Source: an uncultured Nitrospira sp.
GTDB taxonomy: Bacteria; Nitrospirota; Nitrospiria; Nitrospirales; Nitrospiraceae
Length of the DNA stretch: 64,000 bases
Assembly (NCBI GenBank): GCA_902500825.1
Contig: CABVRX010000001.1
Location: 272,648 to 336,647, forward strand
Direction: 5' to 3'
The translations under genes were made by a program, and so were the position numbers. Below are positions 34,900-43,110 of the stretch, piece by piece; the stretch's first letter is position 1, and every line of letters starts with the position of its first letter. The notes under the pieces were generated by a model that saw nothing but the letters and a program-made list of their open reading frames with translations, had not been told where the DNA came from and ran no database searches.

Positions 34900-35676
34900 C
34901 TACGGTTTGGATGGCTTGGTCGGTGCTGAAAGAGTAGGAGCGACGGTGGCTGGTGCAGGCTCCGGATTTTTCTTAGCCTCGATCACCTTCACACGCATGG
35001 CGGCCTCGCTCGTCAGGGAAGAATTTGGGAAGGTCTTCATCAGATTCTGGTAATGCTTCAAGGCTTCATCAGGCTTAGAGCGATTTTCTTCCAATCTGGC
35101 AAGTTCAAAAAGCGCATAATCCCGGTTCATCGAGCCGGGAATTTCGAGGATCGTGGCGTAAGCCTTGGCCGCTTGATCCAGATCCCCCTTCAGCAGATAG
35201 ACATAGCCCAGTTTTTGTTGTACGAGCCCGAGAAGCGAAACATGAGACCCATACGTAGAGATAAACCGATTATAGGCCTCAATCGCTGCCGCAAGGTCGT
35301 TGGACTGAAGGTAGGCATTTCCAAGGCTGAACTGTGCGAGCGGAGCCGTCGAAGTCCGAGGATACTCGTCGACCACCCTCTTATACAGGGCGATCGCTTC
35401 CTTCAGGTTGGCGGCCGCCTTCTGTGGATCACTAGCCTGCCGTGTAAAGAGATGAATGGTCGCTTCTCGTTCCAGCTCCTGAGCCTTGCCGGCATTCTGG
35501 GCATCATACCAGAAGACGCCCCAGATTCCTCCCCCCATCAAGAGGAGAAGCAGTAACCCAACCAAAATCGACCAGCGGTAGCTCGCCAAGCCGAGCACCC
35601 AGTGCTCAAGCCCGCTCACCAGGTGAGCTTCATCCACCGGCAATGTCCGTGGCGGAACTTTAATTCGGTATGTCAT
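34900..35676 (-). CDS. Membrane-anchored TPR protein (YfgM-like)
   Basis: A protein of 258 residues. One membrane segment sits at about 34-56 (SILVGLLLLLLMGGGIWGVF). The periplasmic part has TPR-like pairs (LAQFSLGNAYLQSNDLAAA, LLKGDLDQAAKAYATIL, DEALKHYQNLMKTFPNS). The tail is Ala/Pro/Thr-rich. The layout recalls YfgM, a SecYEG-associated chaperone partner, or YbgF-like proteins, but sequence support for either is weak. It converges with the MltD-like gene, 54 bp between stops. Confidence 0.8.
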   Translation of the reverse strand: MTYRIKVPPRTLPVDEAHLVSGLEHWVLGLASYRWSILVGLLLLLLMGGGIWGVFWYDAQNAGKAQELEREATIHLFTRQASDPQKAAANLKEAIALYKRVVDEYPRTSTAPLAQFSLGNAYLQSNDLAAAIEAYNRFISTYGSHVSLLGLVQQKLGYVYLLKGDLDQAAKAYATILEIPGSMNRDYALFELARLEENRSKPDEALKHYQNLMKTFPNSSLTSEAAMRVKVIEAKKNPEPAPATVAPTLSAPTKPSKP

Positions 35677-35771
35677 AAGATATCTATTATTTAACTGTTG
35701 AAACTCGGTTTTCTGTACTAGAACCTTTGCTTTATACTAAGGATGAATTCCCATTGTCAATGCAATCGGAA

Positions 35772-35786
35772 TGTACTCATTGTACA
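35772..35786. promoter_or_regulatory. Short dyad upstream of bioF
   Basis: TGTAC and GTACA flank five bases, 52 bp before the bioF start. It is shorter than the classical BirA operator and has a different sequence, so a regulatory role is only a guess. Confidence 0.3.
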
Positions 35787-35837
35787 GGCACAACCTGCCG
35801 AGGCTCTAAGAAGCTCTGAGGGGATTTTCAGATCAGT

Positions 35838-36998
35838 ATGTTTCGAAATAAGCTCAAAGAACTCGCTGACCGATCGCTCATGCGCCGACTGTCTCCTTTG
35901 GAATCGGGCACCGGGCCCACCATCCAATATGCGGGACGCGAGGTCATCTTACTGTCCTCCAATGACTACCTGGGACTTGCGACCCATCCGGAAGTCATCC
36001 TCGCCGCGATACAGGCAATGGAACAGTATGGAATGGGGTCCGGAGCTTCTCGATTGGTCAGCGGAACGCTCCCTCCTCATATGCGCCTTGAGACCTCACT
36101 CGCGGCTTTTAAAGGGACGGAGGCCGCGCTCCTGTTCGGAGCTGGTTATTTAGCAAATATCGGCGTCATTCCGAACCTCATCGATCGAGGAGGCCTGATC
36201 CTAGCGGATCGATTGTGTCATGCCAGTCTCATTGATGGATGTCGATTGAGCCTGGCCGATTTTCGGATATTTCACCACCGAGACTGTGCACATCTAGAGT
36301 CATTACTTCGACGACGGAACACGAATCGTCCCACGCTCATCATCACAGAAGGGCTATTCAGTATGGATGGCGATCTCGCCCCTTTGTCGGATCTGGTATC
36401 GCTGGCTGAACGATATGAGGCGACATTGTATGTCGATGATGCCCATGGGACCGGCATCATGGGATCGACCGGCCGCGGAACAATCGAGCAGTTCGGCCTA
36501 GAGCAGAGGATTCCCTTTCACATGGGGACACTCAGTAAAGCCCTGGGAAGCCATGGGGCCTACCTTGTTGGGTCCAACGATTTGATTCAGTATTTGATCA
36601 ACGTAACCCGTCCGTTCATTTTCACAACCGCACTTCCGCCCGCGATCGCAGCGGCCTCCGCAGCGGCGCTCGCGGTGATTCAGCGTGAACCAGAACGCCG
36701 GATGAGGCTCTGGTCGAATCGACAACGGCTGTTCAATGGAATGCAGAAGCTCGGTTTTCGGATGACTCAGACCGTCAGTCCGATTCTGCCGATCCTAGTG
36801 GGCGACGCAGCCGTTGCATCAGCATTGGCCGAACGGCTACTCGCTCATGGGATCTACGCTTCCGCGATCAGACCGCCGACCGTTCCTGACGGAACCAGCC
36901 GCATACGCTTCACGGTGACGTCAGAGCACACGACCGAGCAGCTCGACGAAGCGCTTCATGCCCTCACCCTCGCTGGCCGTGAGGTCGGCCTCCTTTAG
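35838..36998 (+). CDS. bioF: 8-amino-7-oxononanoate synthase
   Basis: Condenses pimeloyl-ACP (or CoA) with alanine in biotin synthesis. It has 386 residues. Fold-type I, alpha-oxoamine synthase family: SSNDYLGLATHPEV, LYVDDAHGTGIMGSTGRG, PLP lysine in GTLSKALGSHGAY, and the BioF-specific SAIRPPTVPDGTSRIRFT. That last motif separates it from glycine C-acetyltransferase. The start lacks a close ribosome site (GAGGGG is about 17 bases upstream). No other bio gene is in the window. Confidence 0.93.
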   Translation: MFRNKLKELADRSLMRRLSPLESGTGPTIQYAGREVILLSSNDYLGLATHPEVILAAIQAMEQYGMGSGASRLVSGTLPPHMRLETSLAAFKGTEAALLFGAGYLANIGVIPNLIDRGGLILADRLCHASLIDGCRLSLADFRIFHHRDCAHLESLLRRRNTNRPTLIITEGLFSMDGDLAPLSDLVSLAERYEATLYVDDAHGTGIMGSTGRGTIEQFGLEQRIPFHMGTLSKALGSHGAYLVGSNDLIQYLINVTRPFIFTTALPPAIAAASAAALAVIQREPERRMRLWSNRQRLFNGMQKLGFRMTQTVSPILPILVGDAAVASALAERLLAHGIYASAIRPPTVPDGTSRIRFTVTSEHTTEQLDEALHALTLAGREVGLL

Positions 36999-37117
36999 CC
37001 GACCTACACATCGGCGCGTGCCTTCCGGCTATTTTCTTGCTTTCAGGCTCTGCTATGGCATGATGCACAGGAGATTTTCACCGCGCGAACAACCCATAAC
37101 ACTGAGGATCACAGGCG

Positions 37118-38176
37118 ATGGATATTTCCAAGCTGTTGACTTTTTCAGTCAAGGAAGGCGCCTCCGATTGTCATATCAGCGCCGGTGAACCTCCGATGAT
37201 TCGTATTCACGGCGATCTAAAAAAACTCGACCATCCTCCCCTCACTCCCGACGAAACACACGCCCTCATTTACGACATGATGAATGATGCCCAACGGAAG
37301 GCTTTCGAAGAAAAACGAGAATGTGATTTTTCTTTCGAACTCGGAGACATCGCCCGTTTCCGCGTCAATGTGTTCGTACAACAGCGAGGGCTCGGCGCCG
37401 TCTTTCGGAATATTCCGACCACCATTCTTCCGTTGGAAAAACTCGGCATGCCGCCGATTCTTCGACAACTCTGCGACAAGGAAAAGGGATTGATCCTGGT
37501 GACCGGACCGACGGGTTCCGGTAAGTCCACGACCCTTGCTGCAATGGTGGATTATCTGAATAACACGTTTGAAGGCCATATCATCACGATCGAAGATCCG
37601 ATCGAGTTCGTCCACAAGTCCAAGAAGTGCCTGGTCAATCAACGGGAGCTCGGCGTCCATACGTTGTCGTTCGCCAACGCTCTGAAGTCGGCACTTCGTG
37701 AAGACCCGGATATCGTCCTGGTGGGCGAAATGCGGGACCTGGAGACTATTCAGCTGGCATTGACTGCTGCGGAAACCGGACACTTGGTCTTCGGGACCCT
37801 CCACACATCGAGCGCGCCCAAAACAATCGATCGCATCATCGACGCATTCCCACCGGCACAGCAGGCGCAAATCAGAACCCAGCTATCGGAGGCGTTGGAA
37901 GCCGTGCTCACTCAAACGCTGCTGAAGAAGAAAACCGGCGGACGTGTCGCCGCACTCGAAGTCATGGTGGCGACAACGGCGGTGCGCAATCTCATCCGTG
38001 AAGCCAAGCTGCACCAAATTCCAGGGATTATGCAGGCCAGCCAAAAAGACGGGATGCAAACGATGGACATGGCGCTGGTCGATCTCGCGACGCGCGGAAT
38101 CGTCCACAAGGCTGAAGCACAGTCCCGCAGTATGAACCCCAATCTCTTCGGTGCACCGATGACCGGAGTGGCCTAG
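37118..38176 (+). CDS. pilT: Type IV pilus retraction ATPase
   Basis: A protein of 352 residues, hexameric ATPase that powers pilus disassembly and twitching. Start ATG 37118 with GAGGA nine bases upstream. It begins MDISKLLTFSVKEGASDCHIS, with Walker A TGPTGSGKSTT, an Asp box (IEDPIEFVH), Walker B region LVGEMRDLETI, the His box (HLVFGTLHTSSA) and the PilT-specific VRNLIREAKLHQI near residue 290. A second copy follows 27 bp later. The pilin gene is about 12 kb upstream. Confidence 0.97.
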   Translation: MDISKLLTFSVKEGASDCHISAGEPPMIRIHGDLKKLDHPPLTPDETHALIYDMMNDAQRKAFEEKRECDFSFELGDIARFRVNVFVQQRGLGAVFRNIPTTILPLEKLGMPPILRQLCDKEKGLILVTGPTGSGKSTTLAAMVDYLNNTFEGHIITIEDPIEFVHKSKKCLVNQRELGVHTLSFANALKSALREDPDIVLVGEMRDLETIQLALTAAETGHLVFGTLHTSSAPKTIDRIIDAFPPAQQAQIRTQLSEALEAVLTQTLLKKKTGGRVAALEVMVATTAVRNLIREAKLHQIPGIMQASQKDGMQTMDMALVDLATRGIVHKAEAQSRSMNPNLFGAPMTGVA

Positions 38177-38203
38177 GGCGCACACAATACGGAGTCCCTC
38201 TGA

Positions 38204-39379
38204 ATGGATGTTCGAAGTCTCCTGAAAGTCATGGTGGATCGCGAAGCGTCGGACTTGTATTTGACCGTCGACGCGTCGCCGATCTACCGCATCCATGGCG
38301 CCACTCAGCCGACCGACGCCCCCCCCTTCACCAATGAACAGCTCGAAGCACTGGCATTAGCCTTGATGCGCGGTCAACAGCGGAGTGAATTCGAAGAAAA
38401 AATGGAGATGAATCTGGCGCTCTATTACAAGGAACTCGGTCGGTTCCGCGTCAATATCTTCAGGCAACGGGGGAATGTCGGATTGGTCTTTCGTCATATC
38501 AAAGCGGACATTCAGACCGTTGAGCAGTTGCAACTTCCCCCAATCATTAAAGATATCGCGATGACGAAACGTGGCCTCGTGCTGGTGGTGGGTGCAACCG
38601 GCTCCGGGAAGTCCACGTCGCTGGCCGCCATGATTGACCATCGCAATACGGTCCACCAGGGCCATATCATTACGGTTGAGGACCCAATCGAGTTCGTTCA
38701 TCAGCACAAGAAATCGATCATCACGCAGCGCGAAGTCGGATTCGATACCTTGAACTTCCAGAACGCGCTGAAGAATACGCTCCGCCAAGCTCCGGATGTA
38801 ATTCTAATCGGTGAGGTGCGCGATACGGAAACCATGGAAGCGGCGATCACCTTTGCCGAAACCGGCCATCTGTGCATTGGGACTTTGCACTCAAACAACG
38901 CGAACCAGGCGATCGAGCGAATCATGAACTTTTTCCCGGTCGAGCGCCACGCCCAGATCTATCTGCAGTTGTCTCTCAATCTGCGCGCAATTATCTCACA
39001 GAGATTGATTCCGTCGGTCGACGGCAAACGCGTCCCGGCCTTGGAAATCATGCTGGACACGCCGCGCATCAAAGACCTGATCAAAAAAGCCGAGGTCGAT
39101 ACGTTAAAAGAAGCGATGGAGCAAGGAGTGGATGAAGGTTGCCAAACCTTCGATCACGTATTGTTTCAGCTCTACAAGGCGAACCAGATTTCGCTGGAAC
39201 AAGCGCTCATCAACGCCGATAGCGCCAACAACCTCCGCCTGAAAATCAAACTTGAAGGACTCAAAGGCGACGAGGCCGTGAACGCCTTGCTCGATAAGCA
39301 GATGGGAAACAGCGGCACGGATGCGTTTAAAATTCAAGGCGGCGCTTCAGGAAACGTCACTCCGCTTCGCAAGCGATAG
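38204..39379 (+). CDS. pilU: PilT/PilU-type secretion ATPase
   Basis: A protein of 391 residues, paralogous to pilT just upstream. Walker A VGATGSGKSTSLAAM, VEDPIEFVHQHKKS, IGEVRDTETMEAAITFAETG and GTLHSNNANQAIERI are all present. The VRNLIRE motif of PilT is replaced by TPRIKDLIKKAEVDTLKEAM, as in PilU, which assists PilT in retraction. It has a C-terminal extension of about 40 residues rich in Gly and Asn. Ribosome site GGAG precedes ATG 38204; it is co-transcribed with pilT. The next gene is convergent. Confidence 0.92.
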   Translation: MDVRSLLKVMVDREASDLYLTVDASPIYRIHGATQPTDAPPFTNEQLEALALALMRGQQRSEFEEKMEMNLALYYKELGRFRVNIFRQRGNVGLVFRHIKADIQTVEQLQLPPIIKDIAMTKRGLVLVVGATGSGKSTSLAAMIDHRNTVHQGHIITVEDPIEFVHQHKKSIITQREVGFDTLNFQNALKNTLRQAPDVILIGEVRDTETMEAAITFAETGHLCIGTLHSNNANQAIERIMNFFPVERHAQIYLQLSLNLRAIISQRLIPSVDGKRVPALEIMLDTPRIKDLIKKAEVDTLKEAMEQGVDEGCQTFDHVLFQLYKANQISLEQALINADSANNLRLKIKLEGLKGDEAVNALLDKQMGNSGTDAFKIQGGASGNVTPLRKR

Positions 39380-39395
39380 ATCGCCCGCCTGATTT

Positions 39396-39935
39396 TCAAG
39401 GGGCTGAATTCCCTTCGGTTTGACGTTCAAGATACGACGCCATCTTTTCAAGAGCCAGCGCACTCAGTTTGGATCCATACCAGGTCGGCATCGTATGGGC
39501 TGGATACCCCTGCACCACAAATCGCTGAGGCTCCAGCACTGATTCAACGACGTACTCATGCACCGTCTTGGCTTGTCCTCGGTACCCTGAATCCTTGAGC
39601 CGTTGTTCGCCGGTCGTGCCGAGTGCTAATGGAGGTCCGACTTGGCCGTTCGCGCCGGGAATTCCAGGAATGATATGGCATACCGGACAACCGGGTCTGG
39701 TAAACATGTCGACGAGCGATTCATCGCCGGTGACCAGTGGAATTTTTTCCGGCGTGAGAGCACCGGTGGCTGCCTCGTCTGTCCGAGGTCGAGCGGGAGA
39801 AGGCTCTCGCAACGCCCACACGACGGTCGATAAGACCACGCTCACCGTCACCACAATGGCGATTCGGTCATGTGGCCGCACCGGAAATTTCTGTTGTACG
39901 GGAGGAGGCATCACCGAGCCGGAATCCATACTCAT
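39396..39935 (-). CDS. Membrane-anchored monohaem cytochrome c
   Basis: A protein of 179 residues from ATG 39935 (AGGG six bases upstream). One membrane segment lies at about 26-42 (IAIVVTVSVVLSTVVWAL), placing the rest outside the cytoplasm. The haem site is CPVCH, and HTMPTWYGSKL near residue 150 supplies a likely axial Met. A single CxxCH and small size fit an electron-shuttling cytochrome. It converges with the pilU gene. The partner is unknown; the YidB-like gene lies 24 bp upstream. Confidence 0.9.
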   Translation of the reverse strand: MSMDSGSVMPPPVQQKFPVRPHDRIAIVVTVSVVLSTVVWALREPSPARPRTDEAATGALTPEKIPLVTGDESLVDMFTRPGCPVCHIIPGIPGANGQVGPPLALGTTGEQRLKDSGYRGQAKTVHEYVVESVLEPQRFVVQGYPAHTMPTWYGSKLSALALEKMASYLERQTEGNSAP

Positions 39936-39959
39936 GGACACCCTGTGTTGCGTACGTAC

Positions 39960-40361
39960 TCACCTTCCTTGCACAAACTTCAAGAGTTGTTCGAGCCCAC
40001 CGGCTTCAATCTTTCCGTTCGGTGTTAGTTTGTCGACTAGATCAGGAAGAAGACCGGCCAGCTGCGAACTAGCCGCACCAGAAGGAAGTCCCGCTTTACT
40101 TGCTAATTGGCTCAGCAGGTCGTTTCCTAGCCCTTGCTCGATCTGACTCGGGGTTACGGGCAGATTCTGGCCTGTGCTCACCCAGGAATTCACGATGTCG
40201 CCCAGACCGTTCTTCTGAAACGCCTGGACAAGGCCGCCCAGGCCACCGATGCTGCTGTCCTTTCCGAGTAGTCCCGCTACCGCTTGTAGAAGAGGGTTTT
40301 GTCCTCCCTGTCCCCCCAACATGCCACCTGCTGCTTGCCCCAATTGATCCATCAGTCCCAT
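39960..40361 (-). CDS. YidB-like protein (DUF937)
   Basis: A protein of 133 residues from ATG 40361, eight bases after GGGAGG; the longer frame to 40499 lacks a site. It starts MGLMDQLGQAAGGMLGG and continues LLQAVAGLLGKDSSIGGL, with repeated Gly-rich helices and TPSQIEQGLGNDLLSQLASKAGL. This is the YidB/DUF937 pattern, of unknown function. It would be cytoplasmic. It may be the first gene of an operon with the cytochrome c gene 24 bp downstream. Confidence 0.85.
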   Translation of the reverse strand: MGLMDQLGQAAGGMLGGQGGQNPLLQAVAGLLGKDSSIGGLGGLVQAFQKNGLGDIVNSWVSTGQNLPVTPSQIEQGLGNDLLSQLASKAGLPSGAASSQLAGLLPDLVDKLTPNGKIEAGGLEQLLKFVQGR

Positions 40362-40670
40362 GATCCGATCCTCCCTTGGAAGTGAAGTATGTCGAGATTG
40401 TGTTGTCCTGCTCAATTCCTTAAGGCTTGTATCATATGCTCCAGAGACAATCCAACAGTCAACCTCTGGCGCGCAATGGCATGACATTGATGTAGGCATG
40501 CTGCTTCGTGGGGCAGGCTCCAGCCAGATCGGATCATGATGTGACAGGGGTCTATGAAGAGGAATGCGAACACTCAGTTATTCTGATGTATGAGCGACAT
40601 TCCATTCTCGTGATGAGGGGACTATGCGTGGAGGAAACTTTTGGTAAGATGTGTTGAAGGAGTGCCGAAT
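40362..40670. other. 309-bp divergent intergenic region
   Basis: No gene or repeat was recognised. It must carry the promoters for the YidB-like gene (minus) and the beta-barrel gene (plus). Confidence 0.4.
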
Positions 40671-41315
40671 ATGAAAAACCATTCCTGGTTGATCGCCAGC
40701 CTTGTTCTAGCAGGACTTCCACTTACGGCGTTCGACGACCCCCTCCCGGCTTCAGCGGAAATGTATGTCGCTGGAACAGCGGGGGTGAACTTTGCAGATC
40801 GTATCAATAGCATTGCAGGAACAGGATCTCAGGCTGGAGTTCCCGGCCCTTTTGTCGACTTTGACCTCCAGAACTCCATCACCTACGGTGCTAAGGTTGG
40901 ATATTTCCACGGGCACAGTTGGTATGGAATCGAAGGAGAAGTCTTACATACCACGCCGCACATCAAGCAGCTGGATACTGACCCAGGAATTCATATGCGG
41001 GTGACCACTGTTGGCGTTAACTTTATTGCTCGGTATCCAGGTCGCACATTCCAACCCTACGTGGGCGCCGGTATCGGAGCGGCGATCGCCCATATCGGAG
41101 ACACACCGACCGTACGGAGCGACAGCGATGTAGCAGCAGCGTGGAACGTGTTGGCCGGCCTGCGCGCGTTTATCACACCAAAGATCGCCGTCTTCGGGGA
41201 GTATAAGTACACGGGTGCGACCCTCAAATTCGATCAAGCCTTCGGCGACCTGGGTGGTTTCAGCGGCAATTACCGAGCGCAGCACATCCTCGGTGGGCTG
41301 TCGTATCACTTCTAG
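40671..41315 (+). CDS. Outer-membrane beta-barrel protein
   Basis: A protein of 214 residues from ATG 40671, eight bases after AAGGAG. Residues 1-29 are a signal peptide (ending PASAE). The mature part has alternating patterns ending in YHF, with GVNFADRINSI, YGAKVGYFHGHSWYGIEGE, QPYVGAGIGAAIAHIG and ILGGLSYHF, typical of OmpA-like eight-strand barrels (OMP_b-brl family). The terminal aromatic residue is the outer-membrane assembly signal. It lies 9 bp before the Slp-like gene and is co-transcribed. Confidence 0.88.
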   Translation: MKNHSWLIASLVLAGLPLTAFDDPLPASAEMYVAGTAGVNFADRINSIAGTGSQAGVPGPFVDFDLQNSITYGAKVGYFHGHSWYGIEGEVLHTTPHIKQLDTDPGIHMRVTTVGVNFIARYPGRTFQPYVGAGIGAAIAHIGDTPTVRSDSDVAAAWNVLAGLRAFITPKIAVFGEYKYTGATLKFDQAFGDLGGFSGNYRAQHILGGLSYHF

Positions 41316-41324
41316 GAGAGGAGA

Positions 41325-42047
41325 ATGACCATGCCTCGCATGACAGTCCTCGCTCCCCTGTTTTGTGCAACCTTGATGTTATCTGCGTGTGCCGAGTCTA
41401 TCCATCAAGTCCAACGCGATACCGAGCTACTTGGTGTTCCTCTTGGGCTGGAACAGGAGATCGATAACACGGTCAGCTTTGCGGATTTGAAAAGCTCTCC
41501 CAGGGAATATGTCGGGCGAACAGTTATGATCGGTGGGAACGTGATTAAGGCTAAACGGACGGAAGCAGGAACCGAATTGGAAATCTTGCAACTGCCAACT
41601 GAAAAAGAAGGAACTCTGACTGAAGAGCGTCTTCGATCAGAAGGCCGATTCCTCGCGGTTCGAGAACAATTTCTCGACCCTGCCAGCCTCCCACAAGGCA
41701 CACCGATTACCGTGATCGGTACCGTGAAAGGCGAGACCACGAGACCACTTGATGAGAGCGAGTACACCTATCCCATCCTCGTGGTCAAACACATTATTGA
41801 TTGGAGTAGTATTGCGTCGCAGAGGCGAAGAGATCGCAGTCCGTACTATGGCGCCTACTACCCGCCCTTCGGATATAGCGGGTTCTCCCCGTACGGTAGG
41901 TATTGGGGCCCGTTCGGTGGCTTTGGTGGCTACGGCGGCTACTATGGGGGGCGGGGATTCTACGGGCCCTCTCGCGGTTTTTCTCCGGGACCATCATCTC
42001 CTCCACCTCCACCACCAAGCGTTCACCCACGACTTAGAGGCAGGTAA
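41325..42047 (+). CDS. Slp-family outer-membrane lipoprotein
   Basis: A protein of 240 residues, start ATG 41325 after AGGAGAGGAGA. A lipobox LMLSAC places Cys22 at the mature end. Residues about 25-160 match the Slp family (SFADLKSSPREYVGRTVMIGG, ITVIGTVKGE, YPILVVKHIIDW). Residues about 180-240 are extremely rich in Gly, Tyr and Pro (GGFGGYGGYYGGRGFYG), a low-complexity surface tail. Slp is a starvation/acid-linked lipoprotein of unknown role. It follows the barrel gene; the dioxygenase is 50 bp further. Confidence 0.85.
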   Translation: MTMPRMTVLAPLFCATLMLSACAESIHQVQRDTELLGVPLGLEQEIDNTVSFADLKSSPREYVGRTVMIGGNVIKAKRTEAGTELEILQLPTEKEGTLTEERLRSEGRFLAVREQFLDPASLPQGTPITVIGTVKGETTRPLDESEYTYPILVVKHIIDWSSIASQRRRDRSPYYGAYYPPFGYSGFSPYGRYWGPFGGFGGYGGYYGGRGFYGPSRGFSPGPSSPPPPPPSVHPRLRGR

Positions 42048-42097
42048 CCATTGATTGCTTAGGATCCTATGAGCATATTGGGAGGGCTGGTTGGATA

Positions 42098-42829
42098 ATG
42101 GAGAAAACTGAACAGAGTGGAAATCCTCTTTCTCGCCGCGAAGCGATGATCTTATTGGGGACTGCGAGTGCCGTCTGTCTACTCGGAAGAGGACAGGCCC
42201 TAGCTCAAACTCTCGTCACCACACCTCGTTCTCGCTGCATTGTCCGACCAGAACAAACAGAGGGTCCATATTTTGTGGACGAACGATTGCATCGATCCGA
42301 CATTCGCGCTGACCCGACTATTGAGCAAGCGAGGCCTGGCACGCCGTTGGCGTTGACGTTTCAAGTGATGGGTCTCCATGGCGGAGAATGTCGCCCCATC
42401 TCAGAGGCACGAGTCGACATCTGGCAGTGCGATGCCGAGGGTGTCTATTCTGATGTGGAAGATCCAGGGTTCAACACACTTGGCCAAAAGTTTTTGCGGG
42501 GGTACCAAGTGACGAATGCGCAAGGGGAAGCACGGTTTCTCACGATTTACCCAGGTTGGTATCCGATCAGAACCGTGCATATTCATTTTAAGGTTCGCAC
42601 GGCTGCGATTGCTGGGAGAAGCTTCGAGTTTACGTCTCAATTGTACTTTCCCGACGAGCTGACGGACCGCGTGCATACCGCTCTCCCCTATGCGTCGAAA
42701 GGACAGAGGCGAGTACGCAATCCACACGATTTCATCTTCCGCAACGGCGGTGATCGATTGATACTGGAGCCATCCACAACGAGCAGTGGCTATGCGGTAA
42801 TCTTTCCGATCGGATTGAAACTTCCTTGA
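42098..42829 (+). CDS. Tat-exported intradiol ring-cleavage dioxygenase
   Basis: A protein of 243 residues. It opens with a twin-arginine signal (SRREAMILLGTAS), so it should be folded and cofactor-loaded before export. The catalytic domain shows VDIWQCDAEGVYSD, then IYPGWYPIRTVHIHFKV, giving the Tyr/Tyr/His/His set that binds Fe(III) in catechol and protocatechuate dioxygenases. Domain length fits the beta-type fold. No other aromatic-degradation gene is near, so the physiological substrate is uncertain. The gene lies after the Slp lipoprotein on the same strand and could share its transcript. Confidence 0.85.
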   Translation: MEKTEQSGNPLSRREAMILLGTASAVCLLGRGQALAQTLVTTPRSRCIVRPEQTEGPYFVDERLHRSDIRADPTIEQARPGTPLALTFQVMGLHGGECRPISEARVDIWQCDAEGVYSDVEDPGFNTLGQKFLRGYQVTNAQGEARFLTIYPGWYPIRTVHIHFKVRTAAIAGRSFEFTSQLYFPDELTDRVHTALPYASKGQRRVRNPHDFIFRNGGDRLILEPSTTSSGYAVIFPIGLKLP

Positions 42830-42977
42830 TCCCTATCCTTCGGATTCGATTGAGTGATGATCCGCGTGGAATCTAGATATCTCCCATTTGCCCAATACAC
42901 TTTCTCTAGGAGAACATGCCTATGAAAACTCAGATCTTCCTTGAGTTTTTACAGGTGACAGGATACGCTACCGCGTT

Positions 42978-43091
42978 ATGTCCGGTGGAATCGGCGCGCT
43001 CGTTCATGTTCGACTCACCTTTGCGCTGACTATTCCATTGTTCATAGAAGCCTGCAACAACCCTAGCGACACCGACAGCGCCGCCAAAAAA
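42978..43091 (+). other. Detached lipoprotein signal peptide (probable frameshift)
   Basis: From ATG 42978 the frame gives a basic N-terminus, the hydrophobic run LTFALTIPLF and IEAC, with a possible lipid Cys at residue 26, then NNPSDTDSAA. It reaches an A6 run at 43086-43091. If one A is skipped there, it continues in frame as KNGGIHTKLTAQ into the 316-residue protein. A short ORF at 42916 with a good AGGAG site ends at 43029 and does not reach it. Confidence 0.5.
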
Positions 43092-43110
43092 CGGAGGCAT
43101 CCACACAAAA

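Noticed and set aside
35772-35786. BirA operator upstream of bioF
   Set aside because: The dyad is too short and the sequence differs from the known BirA site.
42916-43029. A 37-codon ORF with a good ribosome site upstream of the 316-residue protein
   Set aside because: No protein-like features; possibly the remnant of an original start, so it is noted only in the frameshift finding.
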